This document shows positions 30,431-40,475 of a stretch of DNA of 64,000 nucleotides, piece by piece. The stretch spans positions 2,046,001 through 2,110,000 of the forward strand of contig NZ_CP082780.1 in the NCBI RefSeq assembly GCF_019915265.1, written 5' to 3'. The notes beneath the pieces are model-generated. The model was not told where the DNA came from. It did not search any database and worked only from the letters and a program-made list of their open reading frames with translations. Source of the stretch: Bacillus aquiflavi (GTDB lineage Bacteria; Bacillota; Bacilli; Bacillales; Cytobacillaceae). A program made the position numbers and the translations under genes. Position 1 is the first letter of the stretch, and every line of letters starts with the position of its first letter.

Positions 30431-30611
30431 CAGTCAAAAATAATTTAAAATATCCCATACTCCCGGTTCAAATTACCAGTTTGGTTCGTTGCATTGTATG
30501 CAAGAAACGTGTGAATCGCATCCTCTAAAGCCTATATTCAGTACATTTATTATTTTTCAAGCAACGTCCTTCCATCCACAATATTTGTTAGATCCTCCAT
30601 CTCATGTGTTT

Positions 30612-31616
30612 TTACCCGAGCCATAATGCCATAAGTGAATCAACTGCATCTTTTCCTTTCACATTGTTAAAGAGAACATCATAAAGCGCATTTGTAATTG
30701 GCATCGTTACATTATATTTTTTTGCAAGCTGATGTGCTGCTTTTGTTGTTCGGACTCCTTCAACAACCATTCCCATACTATTAAGCACATCATCTAAACT
30801 ATGGCCTTTTCCAAGTAAATTTCCTGCTCGCCAATTGCGAGAATGAACACTTGTACATGTAACGATTAAATCGCCTATCCCTGCTAGACCAGCAAAAGTA
30901 AGCGGATTGGCCCCCATTTTTGTCCCTAAACGAGATATTTCTGCAAGTCCTCTTGTTATTAAAGCAGCCTTTGCATTATCTCCGTAGCCAATTCCATCTG
31001 AAACTCCTGCGGCTAAAGCAATAATATTTTTTAATGCCCCTCCGATTTCTACACCTATGAGATCTGGATTCGTATAAACACGAAAATGCTGATTAATAAA
31101 TAAATCTTGGATTTTTTCAGCGGCCACCATATTTTTTGATGACACTGTCACTGTAGTCGGATGACGAAGACTTACTTCTTCTGCATGGCTTGGACCTGAT
31201 AAAACAATAAGATCCTTTAAAAGCTCTTTTGGCATTTCCTCCTCGATCATCTCGGAGATTCGCAGCAGTGTATCTGGTTCAATCCCTTTACTTACATGGA
31301 CAATTGTTAAAGGTGTTTTTTGGAATTCGCGAATCTTGCCGATTACTTCCCTTATCGCTTTTGTTGGAACAGCGATTACGATAATATTTATTTCATTAAG
31401 TGCTTCTTCAAAAGAGAAAAAACCTTTAATGTTTTTGGGTAAAATAATATTCGGTAAATACTTTTCATTTGTATGTTTTTCATTTATTTCATCAATCTGA
31501 GCTTGTTTATGACCCCATAGACGGACTTCATGGCCATTATCTGCTAACACAATTGATAAAGCCGTCCCCCAGCTTCCTGCGCCAATAACTGCTACTCTTT
31601 CTTGTTTATGCTGCAT
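30612..31616 (-). CDS. gpsA: Glycerol-3-phosphate dehydrogenase [NAD(P)+], C-terminal frameshift
   Basis: Makes sn-glycerol-3-phosphate for phospholipids. [18 protein letters not shown] is the Rossmann site; [16 protein letters not shown], and [33 protein letters not shown] carry the active-site lysine and substrate contacts. The frame ends DSLMALWLG at 334 residues. An alternative frame just past it (about 30538-30618) reads [20 protein letters not shown], the usual C-terminus. TTATGGCA-TTATGGCT looks like an 8-base duplication that shifted the frame. The catalytic core is intact. Confidence 0.92.
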   Translation of the reverse strand: MQHKQERVAVIGAGSWGTALSIVLADNGHEVRLWGHKQAQIDEINEKHTNEKYLPNIILPKNIKGFFSFEEALNEINIIVIAVPTKAIREVIGKIREFQKTPLTIVHVSKGIEPDTLLRISEMIEEEMPKELLKDLIVLSGPSHAEEVSLRHPTTVTVSSKNMVAAEKIQDLFINQHFRVYTNPDLIGVEIGGALKNIIALAAGVSDGIGYGDNAKAALITRGLAEISRLGTKMGANPLTFAGLAGIGDLIVTCTSVHSRNWRAGNLLGKGHSLDDVLNSMGMVVEGVRTTKAAHQLAKKYNVTMPITNALYDVLFNNVKGKDAVDSLMALWLG

Positions 31617-31634
31617 ACGATCACTCCCTTTTTA

Positions 31635-32954
31635 TCATTTACGTGCCCTAGCAAATATTTTAATTGGTGTACCTTTAAAACCGAAGGCATCTCTAATCTG
31701 ATTCTCTAAAAACCGCTTATATGAAAAATGCAACAGTTCTGGATCATTTACAAAAATAACAAACGTTGGCGGTTTTGTAGAAACTTGTGTCGCATAATAA
31801 ATTTTCAAACGTTTCCCTTTATCAGTCGGTGTCGGATTCATTGCAACAGCGTCCATCATAATCTCGTTTAAAATGTTAGTTTGAACACGAAGAGCATGGT
31901 TTTCACTTACAAGATTAATCATTGGCAGCAACGTATGAATCCGTTTTTTTGTTTTTGCAGATAGAAAAACGATTGGGGCATAATCTAAAAACTGAAAGTG
32001 ATCTCTAATATTTTGTTCAAATACTTTCATCGTTTTTTCATCTTTTTCAACTACATCCCATTTATTTACGACTATTACAATCGCTCGACCTGCTTCATGA
32101 GCATAACCAGCAATTTTTTTATCCTGTTCTATAATCCCTTCTTCGCCATTTATAACAACAAGGACAACATCAGAACGTTCGATCGCTCTCAATGCTCTGA
32201 GAACGCTGTATTTTTCAGTATTTTCATAAACCTTTCCCTTTTTTCGCATACCGGCTGTATCAATGATCACGTACTTTTGACCATTAAACGTATAGAAGGA
32301 ATCGACGGCATCTCTTGTCGTACCGGCAATATCACTGACAATTACTCTTTCTTCACCTAAAATTGCGTTTACTAGTGAAGATTTTCCGACGTTTGGCCTG
32401 CCAATTAAAGAAAACTTAATAATATCATCCTCGTAATTGTCTGAATCAGTTTTAGAAAAGTGAGCTGCGGCTGCATCAAGTAAATCACCAAGTCCTAAAC
32501 CATGAGCACCTGAAATTGGATATGGTTCACCAAATCCTAACGAGTAAAACTCGAAAATTTGCTCACGCATTTCTGGATTATCTACTTTATTTACCCCAAG
32601 GACAACTGGTTTATTAGATCGATGCAGGATCTTTGCCACTTCTTCATCAGCAGCCGTAACACCTTCCCTACCGTTCGTTACAAAAATGATGACATCCGCT
32701 TCATTAATCGCAATTTCTGCTTGATGACGAATTTGCTCAAGAAACGGTTCATCTCCAATCTCAATTCCTCCTGTATCAATTATATTAAAATTGTGTGTTA
32801 ACCATTCGGCAGAACTGTATATTCGATCACGGGTAACACCAGGTGTATCTTCAACAATCGAGACCCGCTCACCGACAATTCGGTTAAATATTGTTGACTT
32901 TCCTACATTTGGACGTCCTACGATTGCAACAACTGGTTTAGCCAAATCGTTCAT
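31635..32954 (-). CDS. der: Ribosome biogenesis GTPase Der (EngA)
   Basis: Tandem-GTPase needed for 50S assembly. The first G domain has [18 protein letters not shown] and NKVD; the second, [19 protein letters not shown] and NKWD; a KH-like C-terminal domain follows. 439 residues, complete. Upstream of gpsA as in B. subtilis. Confidence 0.97.
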   Translation of the reverse strand: MNDLAKPVVAIVGRPNVGKSTIFNRIVGERVSIVEDTPGVTRDRIYSSAEWLTHNFNIIDTGGIEIGDEPFLEQIRHQAEIAINEADVIIFVTNGREGVTAADEEVAKILHRSNKPVVLGVNKVDNPEMREQIFEFYSLGFGEPYPISGAHGLGLGDLLDAAAAHFSKTDSDNYEDDIIKFSLIGRPNVGKSSLVNAILGEERVIVSDIAGTTRDAVDSFYTFNGQKYVIIDTAGMRKKGKVYENTEKYSVLRALRAIERSDVVLVVINGEEGIIEQDKKIAGYAHEAGRAIVIVVNKWDVVEKDEKTMKVFEQNIRDHFQFLDYAPIVFLSAKTKKRIHTLLPMINLVSENHALRVQTNILNEIMMDAVAMNPTPTDKGKRLKIYYATQVSTKPPTFVIFVNDPELLHFSYKRFLENQIRDAFGFKGTPIKIFARARK

Positions 32955-33028
32955 CCTTTCTAGTATCTCAATAATTTAAAGCTGTGAACTGGTTTTCATT
33001 CCATAGCGTAAACCGCTTCTTAAAAAAG

Positions 33029-33121
33029 AGGCTCTGTTTTGTTTTAAGCTCATTCGTGTAAGAAAGTCGTCTTACACGCCTTTCAGCTATGCTGAAAGGT
33101 CTTGAGTTATCTAACATAGCC
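33029..33121. repeat. Dispersed inverted-end element, family 2 (upstream of der)
   Basis: Bounded by GGCTCTGTT and AACATAGCC. Inside are two perfect hairpins: GTGTAAGA / TCTTACAC (33056-33077) and CCTTTCAGC / GCTGAAAGG (33079-33099). It lies in the expected der leader, so the hairpins may be transcribed. Confidence 0.5.
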
Positions 33122-33137
33122 AAATAGTAAAATGAAA

Positions 33138-33162
33138 ACCCTTCTTATCATAATAGAAGGGT
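33138..33162 (-). terminator. Terminator downstream of the YIEGIA operon
   Basis: ACCCTTCT / AGAAGGGT stem with TTTTCATTTT on the minus strand; it separates the yphA-yphB unit from der. Confidence 0.8.
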
Positions 33163-33253
33163 CTAACTCCATTAGTTTATCAAATGCCGATTGTTCCTAC
33201 AATGAAAAGCGCAGTAAAAGATTGAAAAAGAAATAATCCGAAACTAGATTCAC

Positions 33254-33439
33254 TTAATGCTTTACAATTATAATTAGCTCTTCAGTCAATTTATGAGCAA
33301 TCCCATCTAAAATCGCTTCTAAATTTGCACTAATAGATTCCATCTCTTCTTTTGAAGAACAAAGAAAAACAGCTGGACCATTCATGACTTTTTTCGGATT
33401 TGTTGTAATAACTGATAAAATATACTTTTCTAGCTCCAT
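33254..33439 (-). CDS. Small capping-complex protein for YIEGIA
   Basis: About 61 residues starting MELEKYILSVITTNP, with the conserved GPAVFLCSSKEEMESISANLEAILDGIAHKL. I recognise it as the small partner encoded next to YIEGIA-domain membrane proteins in spore formers. The start overlaps the stop of yphB (an ATG nine bases after a TTG alternative). Function of the pair is not known. Confidence 0.75.
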   Translation of the reverse strand: MELEKYILSVITTNPKKVMNGPAVFLCSSKEEMESISANLEAILDGIAHKLTEELIIIVKH

Positions 33440-33444
33440 ATATT

Positions 33445-34329
33445 TCAACCTTTCATTTCTTTATTCCATTCGGTAGGCATTCTTATCGCATTCTCAAGGG
33501 TCGGTACTTCTGCAATTATTTTTAATGCTTGATCAATATTTTTTTCTTGCGGCAAAAGGAAAATACCAACTCTCCCATCATTTAAATCCCGTTTGGCAAG
33601 CGGGACTAATGCCGGTGTGCCCGAATCACGATAAACTCCCAATGCAATAGAAACATCATGTAAAATCGCCTGCCTTTGTCCCAGGTTTGCGATTGTTGAA
33701 CGTGCATTAAAATTTTTTGGTTTTAAAATAAATCCCATTCCGTATTGGAGAATTTCTTTTTGCCTCTCCTCAAGTCCAATATTCATAATATATATGTTAT
33801 CAACATATAATCCTGCCCCCTCAAAATGGGGCTTTATATATTCAATGGTTACAATATCTTTTAGCGTTCCGCCAGACATTAAAAATTTTGAAATTACAAT
33901 TGAGATCATCCCTGAAACTATACCGATCCAAACATTAAATATTAAGTAAGCAAGTGTTGTGAAAAGAGAAACGAAAATGACAAGGTAATTTCGACTTTCA
34001 AAGGCAATCGCAATACCTTCAATGTATGTTTTTCCTCTCGGAACAAGTTCAAATCGATCTAATTCAGTTAACGTGTTTCTTTCCATATTACGTACTTCAC
34101 GAAATTGAGAAGCAGCTAAAGTTAAAAAGGTAATCGCCGTAAATTCCTCTTCCATAATTGCAGGTACAGCTACTGTTCCTAAACCTGCGGCAATAAATCC
34201 TAACGCAATATGAATAATCTTTCCATGTAAGTACGTTGGATATTGACGATAATCCGTTCTTAACATATAAATTCGTGCAAAGGTGCCAAAAACCATTCCC
34301 GTTAAAATTGGCAAAGTATATTGATTCAT
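33445..34329 (-). CDS. yphB: YIEGIA-domain membrane protein YphB
   Basis: 294-residue membrane protein. It has several N-terminal helices, the signature GKTYIEGIAIAFESRNYL around residue 100, another hydrophobic block (about 110-150), and a soluble C-terminal part. Present in many spore formers next to the small protein at 33254. It overlaps yphA by four bases. Role unknown. Confidence 0.85.
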   Translation of the reverse strand: MNQYTLPILTGMVFGTFARIYMLRTDYRQYPTYLHGKIIHIALGFIAAGLGTVAVPAIMEEEFTAITFLTLAASQFREVRNMERNTLTELDRFELVPRGKTYIEGIAIAFESRNYLVIFVSLFTTLAYLIFNVWIGIVSGMISIVISKFLMSGGTLKDIVTIEYIKPHFEGAGLYVDNIYIMNIGLEERQKEILQYGMGFILKPKNFNARSTIANLGQRQAILHDVSIALGVYRDSGTPALVPLAKRDLNDGRVGIFLLPQEKNIDQALKIIAEVPTLENAIRMPTEWNKEMKG

Positions 34330-34934
34330 AATAGTTTTTGCTTCTCCTTTTCTAAAGAGGTAAAATACTGACTTAAACTTGCAGCTGCTTGTTCAATCGC
34401 ATACCAAGCAAACAACAATGTAATAATAACTGCGATTAAGTCGATAAAAATTAGGGAACCAATTGGATAGGAGATCGATAATCTCTTCATCACGATTGAA
34501 TATAACATTTCACCTTGAATAGTACCTGAAAAAACAACAATAAAACGATTCATATTTTTTTTATGAAGAAAAACAGCTAAAAATGTAATAATAAAAGAGA
34601 GCATCCACTCTCGTTTGAATATGAGCCAAATTGGAGCATACAGTTCAAATAAGTTAAAGCTCACGTAAGCAATTGCAATAATAAAAGAAGAAATAATAAA
34701 ATATATAATTGACAACTGCTTCAATTTTGCTATATACGTATAGGCGATTACGATCAATAACAGGCTTATAAAGTAAACATCATACTCATATACCGAAAAG
34801 TAGTAAGGGCTAATGATAATTGCTAATAAAATGATGATTGACTGTTTTAAGCGCAGTGGACACTTCCTGCTAACAAAAAATGTTGTAATCGTCCAATAAA
34901 TCCATGAAAACCAATAAAAAATTTGACCATCCAT
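34326..34934 (-). CDS. yphA: Membrane protein YphA
   Basis: About 202 residues, almost entirely hydrophobic with six to seven helices, starting MDGQIFYWFSWIYWT behind GGGGTGA. Position and length match YphA (SeaA) of B. subtilis. Transcribed with yphB through an ATGA overlap. Function not established from sequence. Confidence 0.8.
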   Translation of the reverse strand: MDGQIFYWFSWIYWTITTFFVSRKCPLRLKQSIIILLAIIISPYYFSVYEYDVYFISLLLIVIAYTYIAKLKQLSIIYFIISSFIIAIAYVSFNLFELYAPIWLIFKREWMLSFIITFLAVFLHKKNMNRFIVVFSGTIQGEMLYSIVMKRLSISYPIGSLIFIDLIAVIITLLFAWYAIEQAAASLSQYFTSLEKEKQKLL

Positions 34935-35040
34935 ACTATTCACCCCTATCATCTCCATTATGTCTAGTCCATATGTACTTTAATCTTTTTTGCATGAAAA
35001 TATTGGAGTCGCTACATGTTAAGTAAAGGGAGGTGATAAG

Positions 35041-35184
35041 ATGGGGAAAGATCGTCAAGAAAGAAAGTTAGCAAAAAGTAATACAGTCGAGTCTGATCGC
35101 GACCAAGCCCTTCACTATAAAGGAGCTGCAAAATTAAGTAGCCCAGAAGAAGCACGAAAATTAAATGATAATAAATATAGCTAA
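35041..35184 (+). CDS. ypzI: YpzI-family small protein
   Basis: 47 residues, MGKDRQERKLAKS...VESDRDQALHYKGAAKL, behind an ideal GGGAGGTGATAAG site. It matches the YpzI family, located beside yphA in B. subtilis. Very charged, probably a spore or stress peptide. Followed by a strong terminator. Confidence 0.82.
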   Translation: MGKDRQERKLAKSNTVESDRDQALHYKGAAKLSSPEEARKLNDNKYS

Positions 35185-35206
35185 TTAATATTGGCGGAAA
35201 ATCAAA

Positions 35207-35246
35207 AAAGCCTGATAAAGAAAACACTCTTTCTTTATCAGGCTTT
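35207..35246. terminator. Terminator of ypzI, likely bidirectional
   Basis: AAAAGCCTGATAAAGAAA / TTTCTTTATCAGGCTTTT, a near-perfect 18-base stem that works on both strands, between ypzI and fni. Confidence 0.85.
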
Positions 35247-35368
35247 TAGTTTTTTGAGGTTACGTCAATCAATATATTGCTTCAGGCTCATTCATATGGA
35301 GCCCAGTCTCATACAAAATAGGCTAATAAACCAACATCTTTATAAAACGCCTTATATTAAATAAGATC

Positions 35369-36442
35369 CTATCCATTTTTTATTTTTCTTCTACTATACA
35401 ACGTTGTATCGATTCCGCGTTCAGTTAACCAGTGATGTGTTTCACCAGTAATCACAAGCGGGATATTTTGCAATTCGGCAATATTTTTCACTCCAAGCGC
35501 TGTCATCATGAACTTCAGCTCTTCATTTAATAATTGAATTTCTTTTATAAGTCCTTCAGTTCCTTTTTCAACTAACAGTTTTAGAAAAAAGCCGGCTATT
35601 CCGACTGCGTCTGCACCAAGACTAATTGCTTTTGCAATATCCAAACTCGTCTGAATTCCTCCAGAAGCGATAATAGTAAGTGAGTTGGTTATCGTTTTTG
35701 CCTCTACGATCGATGAAGTCGTCTGAATGCCCCACTCATTAAAAAAAGTTAGCATCCTTGCTCGCCGTTCATTTTCAATTTCAGCAAAATTCGTACCTCC
35801 ATAACCCCCGATATCAACTGCACAAATATTCAATGCAGACAAAAGCCTAACTGCTTCCATACTCAACCCAAAGCCAACTTCTTTTACAATTACAGGTACG
35901 TTTACCGATGTAACGATGTCATTAATTCTTTCAAATACACCTTTGAAACAGCGATCTCCTTCTGGCATCGTTAATTCTTGAATAACATTTAAATGGATTT
36001 GCAATGCATCGGCACCGATCATATCTATTGCCATTTTTGCGTGATCGACTGTTGCTTCCATACCAAGATTACCGATTACAATTCCATTGGGATTTTGTTC
36101 TCGTACAACTTCAAATGTTTTACGTTCAGATTGATCCTTAATTGCTGACATTTGTGAACCTACTGCAATTGCTAATCCTGTTTGACTAGCAACAAACCCG
36201 AGCTGTTTATTAACTTCATACGTCTTTTTTCCGCCGCCACCTGTCATTGCATTGATAAAAATTGGCGAACTTAAAGAAAGTTCGCCAATCCTACTGTTTA
36301 ATTTAATTTCACTTAATGATGATTCAGGTAAGCTATTATGAACAAAAGTAATATCCTCAAAACCAGACAGACCCTTTTGTCCTTTCTTTAAAGCGTAATG
36401 TAAATGATCCGACTTTCGCTTCTTCCTTGACACTTTAACCAT
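35369..36442 (-). CDS. fni: Type 2 isopentenyl-diphosphate isomerase
   Basis: FMN-dependent interconversion of IPP and [32 protein letters not shown], the N-[IV]-Q-E loop [26 protein letters not shown] and [25 protein letters not shown] are all present. About 357 residues from an ATG directly after rpsA; GTG codons on either side are alternatives. Feeds the hepS/hepT pathway. Confidence 0.95.
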   Translation of the reverse strand: MVKVSRKKRKSDHLHYALKKGQKGLSGFEDITFVHNSLPESSLSEIKLNSRIGELSLSSPIFINAMTGGGGKKTYEVNKQLGFVASQTGLAIAVGSQMSAIKDQSERKTFEVVREQNPNGIVIGNLGMEATVDHAKMAIDMIGADALQIHLNVIQELTMPEGDRCFKGVFERINDIVTSVNVPVIVKEVGFGLSMEAVRLLSALNICAVDIGGYGGTNFAEIENERRARMLTFFNEWGIQTTSSIVEAKTITNSLTIIASGGIQTSLDIAKAISLGADAVGIAGFFLKLLVEKGTEGLIKEIQLLNEELKFMMTALGVKNIAELQNIPLVITGETHHWLTERGIDTTLYSRRKIKNG

Positions 36443-36448
36443 CACCAA

Positions 36449-37588
36449 TTATTTTTTTAAATTTTTTAGCTTATCACCAATTACTTCACCGAGCTGAAAT
36501 CCTGTTGATTCTTCCGGAAGTTCATAATTAGCTGATACTTGCTGTTCTCTTTCTTCAAGCTCCTTTAAGCTTAAAGATAGTCTTTGTTCTTGTTCATTTG
36601 AATCCAAGACTTTAACCTTCACCTCTTGACCCTCGCTTAATACTTCATGAGGCGTTCCGATATGCTTATGAGAAATTTGCGAAATATGAACTAGACCTTC
36701 AACGCCTGGAAGTACTTCAACAAAAGCTCCAAACGGTACAAGTCTTTTTACAACTCCTTCTAATACAGAACCTTTAGGAGCTTTTTCTGCAATGTCAGTC
36801 CATGGTCCAGGAAGTGTTTCTTTAATCGATAATGAAATACGTTCATTATCACGATCAACTGATAAAACCATTACATTAACCTTCTGGCCTTCTTCAACGA
36901 CATCAGAAGGCTTTTCAACATGCTCGTGTGCTAGTTGGGAAATATGGACAAGTCCATCAATTCCACCAATATCAACAAAAGCTCCAAAATCAGTAATACG
37001 TTGAACTGTACCTTCTATTACTTGACCTTCCTGTAATGAATTCAAAATATCTTGTTTTTGTTTTTCTTGTTCCTCTTCAACGACAGCACGGTGTGACAAA
37101 ATTAAACGGTTTTTCTCACGATCTAGTTCCACAATTTTGAAAGTGAGCTTTTTACCTTTATAGTCGCTGAAATCTTCAACAAAATAAGTTTCAACAAGTG
37201 AGGCCGGTACAAAGCCGCGTACACCAAGGTCAACAACTAGACCGCCTTTTACGACATCATTTACTTCCGCTTCAAACACTTCCTGATTAGTAAACTTATC
37301 CTGTAAAGTATCCCAAGACTTTTCTGCATCTACTTTTCGTTTTGAAAGGATTAGAGCATCCTCTTCAACTTTTATTACTTCAAGCTCAAGCTCGTCTCCC
37401 TCAGTAACAACATCTGAAGCTTTCTCTACATGTAGACTTGATAACTCACTAATCGGGATAATCCCATCTAATTTGCTACCTTCAACATTGACAAGGACTT
37501 GCTTTTCTTCAACCTTTGTTACTTGTCCCTTTAACATATCGCCCACTTGAAAATTACTTACTTCTACATTATTCATGTCTTCTGCCAT
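36449..37588 (-). CDS. rpsA: 30S ribosomal protein S1 homolog (YpfD)
   Basis: RNA-binding protein with four S1 domains (about residues 14-85, 100-170, 185-255, 270-345), seen as repeats of GQVIEGTVQRITDFGAFVDIGG and GLVHISQ. 379 residues and an acidic start MAEDMNNVEV behind GGAGGAG. It lacks the two extra domains of the E. coli S1. Adjacent to fni and cmk, as in B. subtilis. Confidence 0.94.
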   Translation of the reverse strand: MAEDMNNVEVSNFQVGDMLKGQVTKVEEKQVLVNVEGSKLDGIIPISELSSLHVEKASDVVTEGDELELEVIKVEEDALILSKRKVDAEKSWDTLQDKFTNQEVFEAEVNDVVKGGLVVDLGVRGFVPASLVETYFVEDFSDYKGKKLTFKIVELDREKNRLILSHRAVVEEEQEKQKQDILNSLQEGQVIEGTVQRITDFGAFVDIGGIDGLVHISQLAHEHVEKPSDVVEEGQKVNVMVLSVDRDNERISLSIKETLPGPWTDIAEKAPKGSVLEGVVKRLVPFGAFVEVLPGVEGLVHISQISHKHIGTPHEVLSEGQEVKVKVLDSNEQEQRLSLSLKELEEREQQVSANYELPEESTGFQLGEVIGDKLKNLKK

Positions 37589-37751
37589 ATGTACTCCTCC
37601 TTAATCCAATGACTGCTGCAAAATAATATTAAAAATGTGATGAAAACATCACAGTTATCAAGAGAGTGAAGAAAAAACGTTATAATAAAAAAAAAATTAA
37701 AAAAGTTCTTTTTACTAACTTCTTACAAATAGTTTGTTTTGTCAAGAACAT

Positions 37752-38339
37752 CTATTTATATTTATTAATTAGTTTTTGAATTTCATTCATTATTAATTCA
37801 GTTGTCTCATTTGCCGATGCTTTATTCTTTTTTAATTCGCTCATATTAATTGGTTCTCCATAAACGACGATTAACTTCTTAAACGGTTTATATGGACCAA
37901 TAATTGCACACGGTACAACATCCGCTTCCGTTCGCAACGCAAAAAAGCCTGCACCAGCTAATCCTTTTCCAAGCTCTCCCGTCCTACTCCTTGTCCCTTC
38001 AGGAAAAAGACCGAGAACATTACCGTCTTTTAAAATTGAAAGACCAGTTCGTAAAGCCTCCCGATCACTCATTCCTCTCTTAACGGGAAATGAGTGTATT
38101 TTGGGAAGTATATTTTTTAAAATCGGCTTTGAAAATAGCTCAGCTTTTGCCATAAAATGAACAGGACGCGGGGCTGTTATCCCGACGACAGGAGGATCTA
38201 GGTTACTAATATGATTTGAGCATAACAACACACCACCTGTACGAGGGAAATTTTCTAATCCAATTGTTTCAATTCTATAATAAGGCTTTAAAATAGCTTT
38301 TACTACTGATTTTGCAAATGAATAAAACGACAAAGTCAT
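37752..38339 (-). CDS. plsC: 1-acyl-sn-glycerol-3-phosphate acyltransferase
   Basis: Makes phosphatidic acid at the membrane. The HX4D motif is in [10 protein letters not shown], and [10 protein letters not shown] is the glycerophosphate motif. One N-terminal hydrophobic segment; 195 residues. Overlaps cmk by four bases. Confidence 0.93.
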   Translation of the reverse strand: MTLSFYSFAKSVVKAILKPYYRIETIGLENFPRTGGVLLCSNHISNLDPPVVGITAPRPVHFMAKAELFSKPILKNILPKIHSFPVKRGMSDREALRTGLSILKDGNVLGLFPEGTRSRTGELGKGLAGAGFFALRTEADVVPCAIIGPYKPFKKLIVVYGEPINMSELKKNKASANETTELIMNEIQKLINKYK

Positions 38340-39010
38340 CTGATCCTTTCTTTCACAAGCGACATTATTTTTTCAACTACTTCATCAATTGTCTGTGAAG
38401 TCGTATCAATTTCAATGGCATCCTTTGCTTTTTTCAGCGGCGCTACAGCCCGTTCTGAGTCAATTTTATCCCTAAGTTCGATCTCTTTTTTCAACTGTTC
38501 TAAATCGGATGAAATACCATTAGATATATTTTCAGTATGACGGCGTCTAGCTCGTTCTTCAACACTTGCCAGTAAAAATATTTTTATTTCCGCCTGTGGT
38601 AAAACATGTGTTCCAATATCTCTCCCGTCCATTACAACCCCACCTTTTAAAGCAAGTTTTTTTTGCCGGGAGACCATTTCTTCACGAATAGATTTATGTT
38701 TCGCAACAATTGAAACTGAATTTGTTACTTTAGGACTACGAATTTGTAAAGTAACATTTTTCCCATCTAAAAATACAAGCTGGCCTTCTTTACCAGGATA
38801 GAGGTCAATGTTTGTATTGGCCAGTACTTTTTTTAACGCATGTTCGTCTTGTAAATGGATATTTGTTTGCAAAGCTTTATATGTTAAAGCCCTATACATC
38901 GCACCTGTGTCGACATATATGTATGATAGCTTTTCAGCAACGATTTTGGCTACAGTACTTTTACCAGCTGCAGCTGGACCGTCAATAGCTATTGAAATCT
39001 TTTTGCTCAT
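38336..39010 (-). CDS. cmk: Cytidylate kinase
   Basis: Phosphorylates CMP and dCMP. Walker [39 protein letters not shown] and RRHTEN are hallmarks. 224 residues. First gene of the cmk-plsC pair. Confidence 0.96.
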   Translation of the reverse strand: MSKKISIAIDGPAAAGKSTVAKIVAEKLSYIYVDTGAMYRALTYKALQTNIHLQDEHALKKVLANTNIDLYPGKEGQLVFLDGKNVTLQIRSPKVTNSVSIVAKHKSIREEMVSRQKKLALKGGVVMDGRDIGTHVLPQAEIKIFLLASVEERARRRHTENISNGISSDLEQLKKEIELRDKIDSERAVAPLKKAKDAIEIDTTSQTIDEVVEKIMSLVKERIR

Positions 39011-39153
39011 AATTCCTCCTATTGTTTTCCAAATCGCATTAAATTAATTACTCATCTCCTATTTTACCATAAGAGCGCTAATCTCTCTGTTTTTTTTATT
39101 GAACATTCGTAACTTAAAAAAGGAAGCAGGCATTTTGTAACACCTACTTCCTT

Positions 39154-39333
39154 TTATCGACCATGAAATGTTTCAATGACTTCAGTAAAATTATCTTTGC
39201 CAACCCCTTCATACTCAGTTATTTGTTTTAATTCAGGAAATAAATTCATTTCGTGAAGAAAAAGCTGTGCTAATAACAAAAAGAAGAGTTGAACAATCAT
39301 TAATTTGATTAATATTCTCTCAATAAATTTCAT
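39154..39333 (-). CDS. ypfB: Small membrane protein YpfB (DUF5359)
   Basis: 59 residues starting MKFIERILIKLMIVQLFFLLLAQLF, a single hydrophobic helix, then an acidic tail ending ETFHGR. GAGGAGATCAAG precedes the ATG. Position upstream of cmk and the sequence fit YpfB. ypfA, expected next, was not found. Confidence 0.78.
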   Translation of the reverse strand: MKFIERILIKLMIVQLFFLLLAQLFLHEMNLFPELKQITEYEGVGKDNFTEVIETFHGR

Positions 39334-39521
39334 CTTGATCTCCTCGACTTTATCTTTTTACTAATTATTATGACTAAGTCTTTCGCATCTTATTCATAGA
39401 ATAGTGATGAAGCTTTGCAATTGAAAATTAGCGTACCGAGCACACTCCATAAAAAAAATATTTTACTCTTATTATTTATTGCAAACGAGGGGAAAAAATG
39501 AAACTTAAATCTAGCATGCAA

Positions 39522-39914
39522 TTATGGATACTCTATCAAGCCTGGGGTGATTTCTTCTATTCTAGCCCAATCAAACAAACATTTAATCTGCATCTGATTA
39601 TAGCACTTAATCTTTAGCACCCCAGATTCTTTCGTGTTCTTTATTGTCATACATTTTATAAAATTATTTGTTCCAAATCCATTCATTACTATATCATGTA
39701 CTGGATAAAATGACATTTTCACATATATAACGTTCCACGCCCGCCAATGTTTGGGCTTATTTTGCACAATTTCCTTTGTCATGAACGTGAGCAACATAAT
39801 TGGGATATTCCTTTTAAGCTGCACCTCCAATATCTCGGAACCATTAAAACGAGGAATACACCCAAATATGCTAGTTAATGCTTGTGGATTTATTATTTTC
39901 ATTTCACTAATCAT
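39522..39914 (-). CDS. Imm50-like immunity protein, orphan
   Basis: 130 residues from MISEMKIINPQALTSIFGCIPRF behind AGGAG. The pattern of short hydrophobic strands with KHWRAWNVIYVKMSFYPV and a final DWARIEEITPG resembles the Imm50 family of polymorphic-toxin immunity proteins. No toxin gene is next to it; the neighbours are ypfB and a group II intron remnant. Family call is from memory of the pattern and is moderate. Confidence 0.6.
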   Translation of the reverse strand: MISEMKIINPQALTSIFGCIPRFNGSEILEVQLKRNIPIMLLTFMTKEIVQNKPKHWRAWNVIYVKMSFYPVHDIVMNGFGTNNFIKCMTIKNTKESGVLKIKCYNQMQIKCLFDWARIEEITPGLIEYP

Positions 39915-40331
39915 TTTTTTTCTCCTAACTATTTTTATTTTGTTTTCCAAATGATGAAATAAGCAGCTGGAACAACAAGAAAGTCTGGATTGTTTCCTCT
40001 TGTTCAACATTTAGGGAGCACACATTTTTTGAACTTTCAACAAAATTTTAACGTTCTTCAGAAAAGTTTCAACTTTAATCTTATTTAGTTTCCTTTAAAG
40101 GTAATGCAAAAGCCCTCTATAAAATCGAAAGGGCTATTTAACCTCCCCTACTCTCAAAACAGTTAAAATGGGAAAAACGGATTATATTTTAAAGAAATAA
40201 GAGCTTTTTATGTAAGGGAGGGAAGACTTTTTATCCTATATAACAAATTAATTTTATAATACATTTTTTCACTTTCTTTTCGTTATAAGTGATTGAAAAA
40301 AATAATGAAAATATATTCATAATACCAGGAG

Positions 40332-40397
40332 GTGAAAGGAGGAAGTGGAGACTTTGTTGTACTGTTATTTATATTGGGCGTTTTTGGTAAAATATAA
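40332..40397 (+). CDS. Possible tiny hydrophobic peptide, YjcZ-like
   Basis: 22 codons, reading VKGGSGDFVVLLFILGVFG. Glycine-rich start then one short hydrophobic run resembles the YjcZ type of spore micropeptides. The GTG start sits within the purine-rich block and has no separate ribosome site, so the call is weak. Confidence 0.25.
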   Translation: MKGGSGDFVVLLFILGVFGKI

Positions 40398-40475
40398 CAT
40401 TTTCTTACTACTTCTAGCAAACAAATAAAATTAAACATGAAGAAAAACAATTTTTATTTTTCTCGTTTTATTTTA

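Noticed and set aside
39499-39620. Small plus-strand frame MKLKSSMQLW... behind GAGGGG
   Set aside because: It overlaps the end of the Imm50-like gene on the other strand and has no recognisable protein features.
40105-40140. AGCCCT...AGGGCT hairpin as a terminator
   Set aside because: Short stem and long loop, with no clear gene upstream on either strand.
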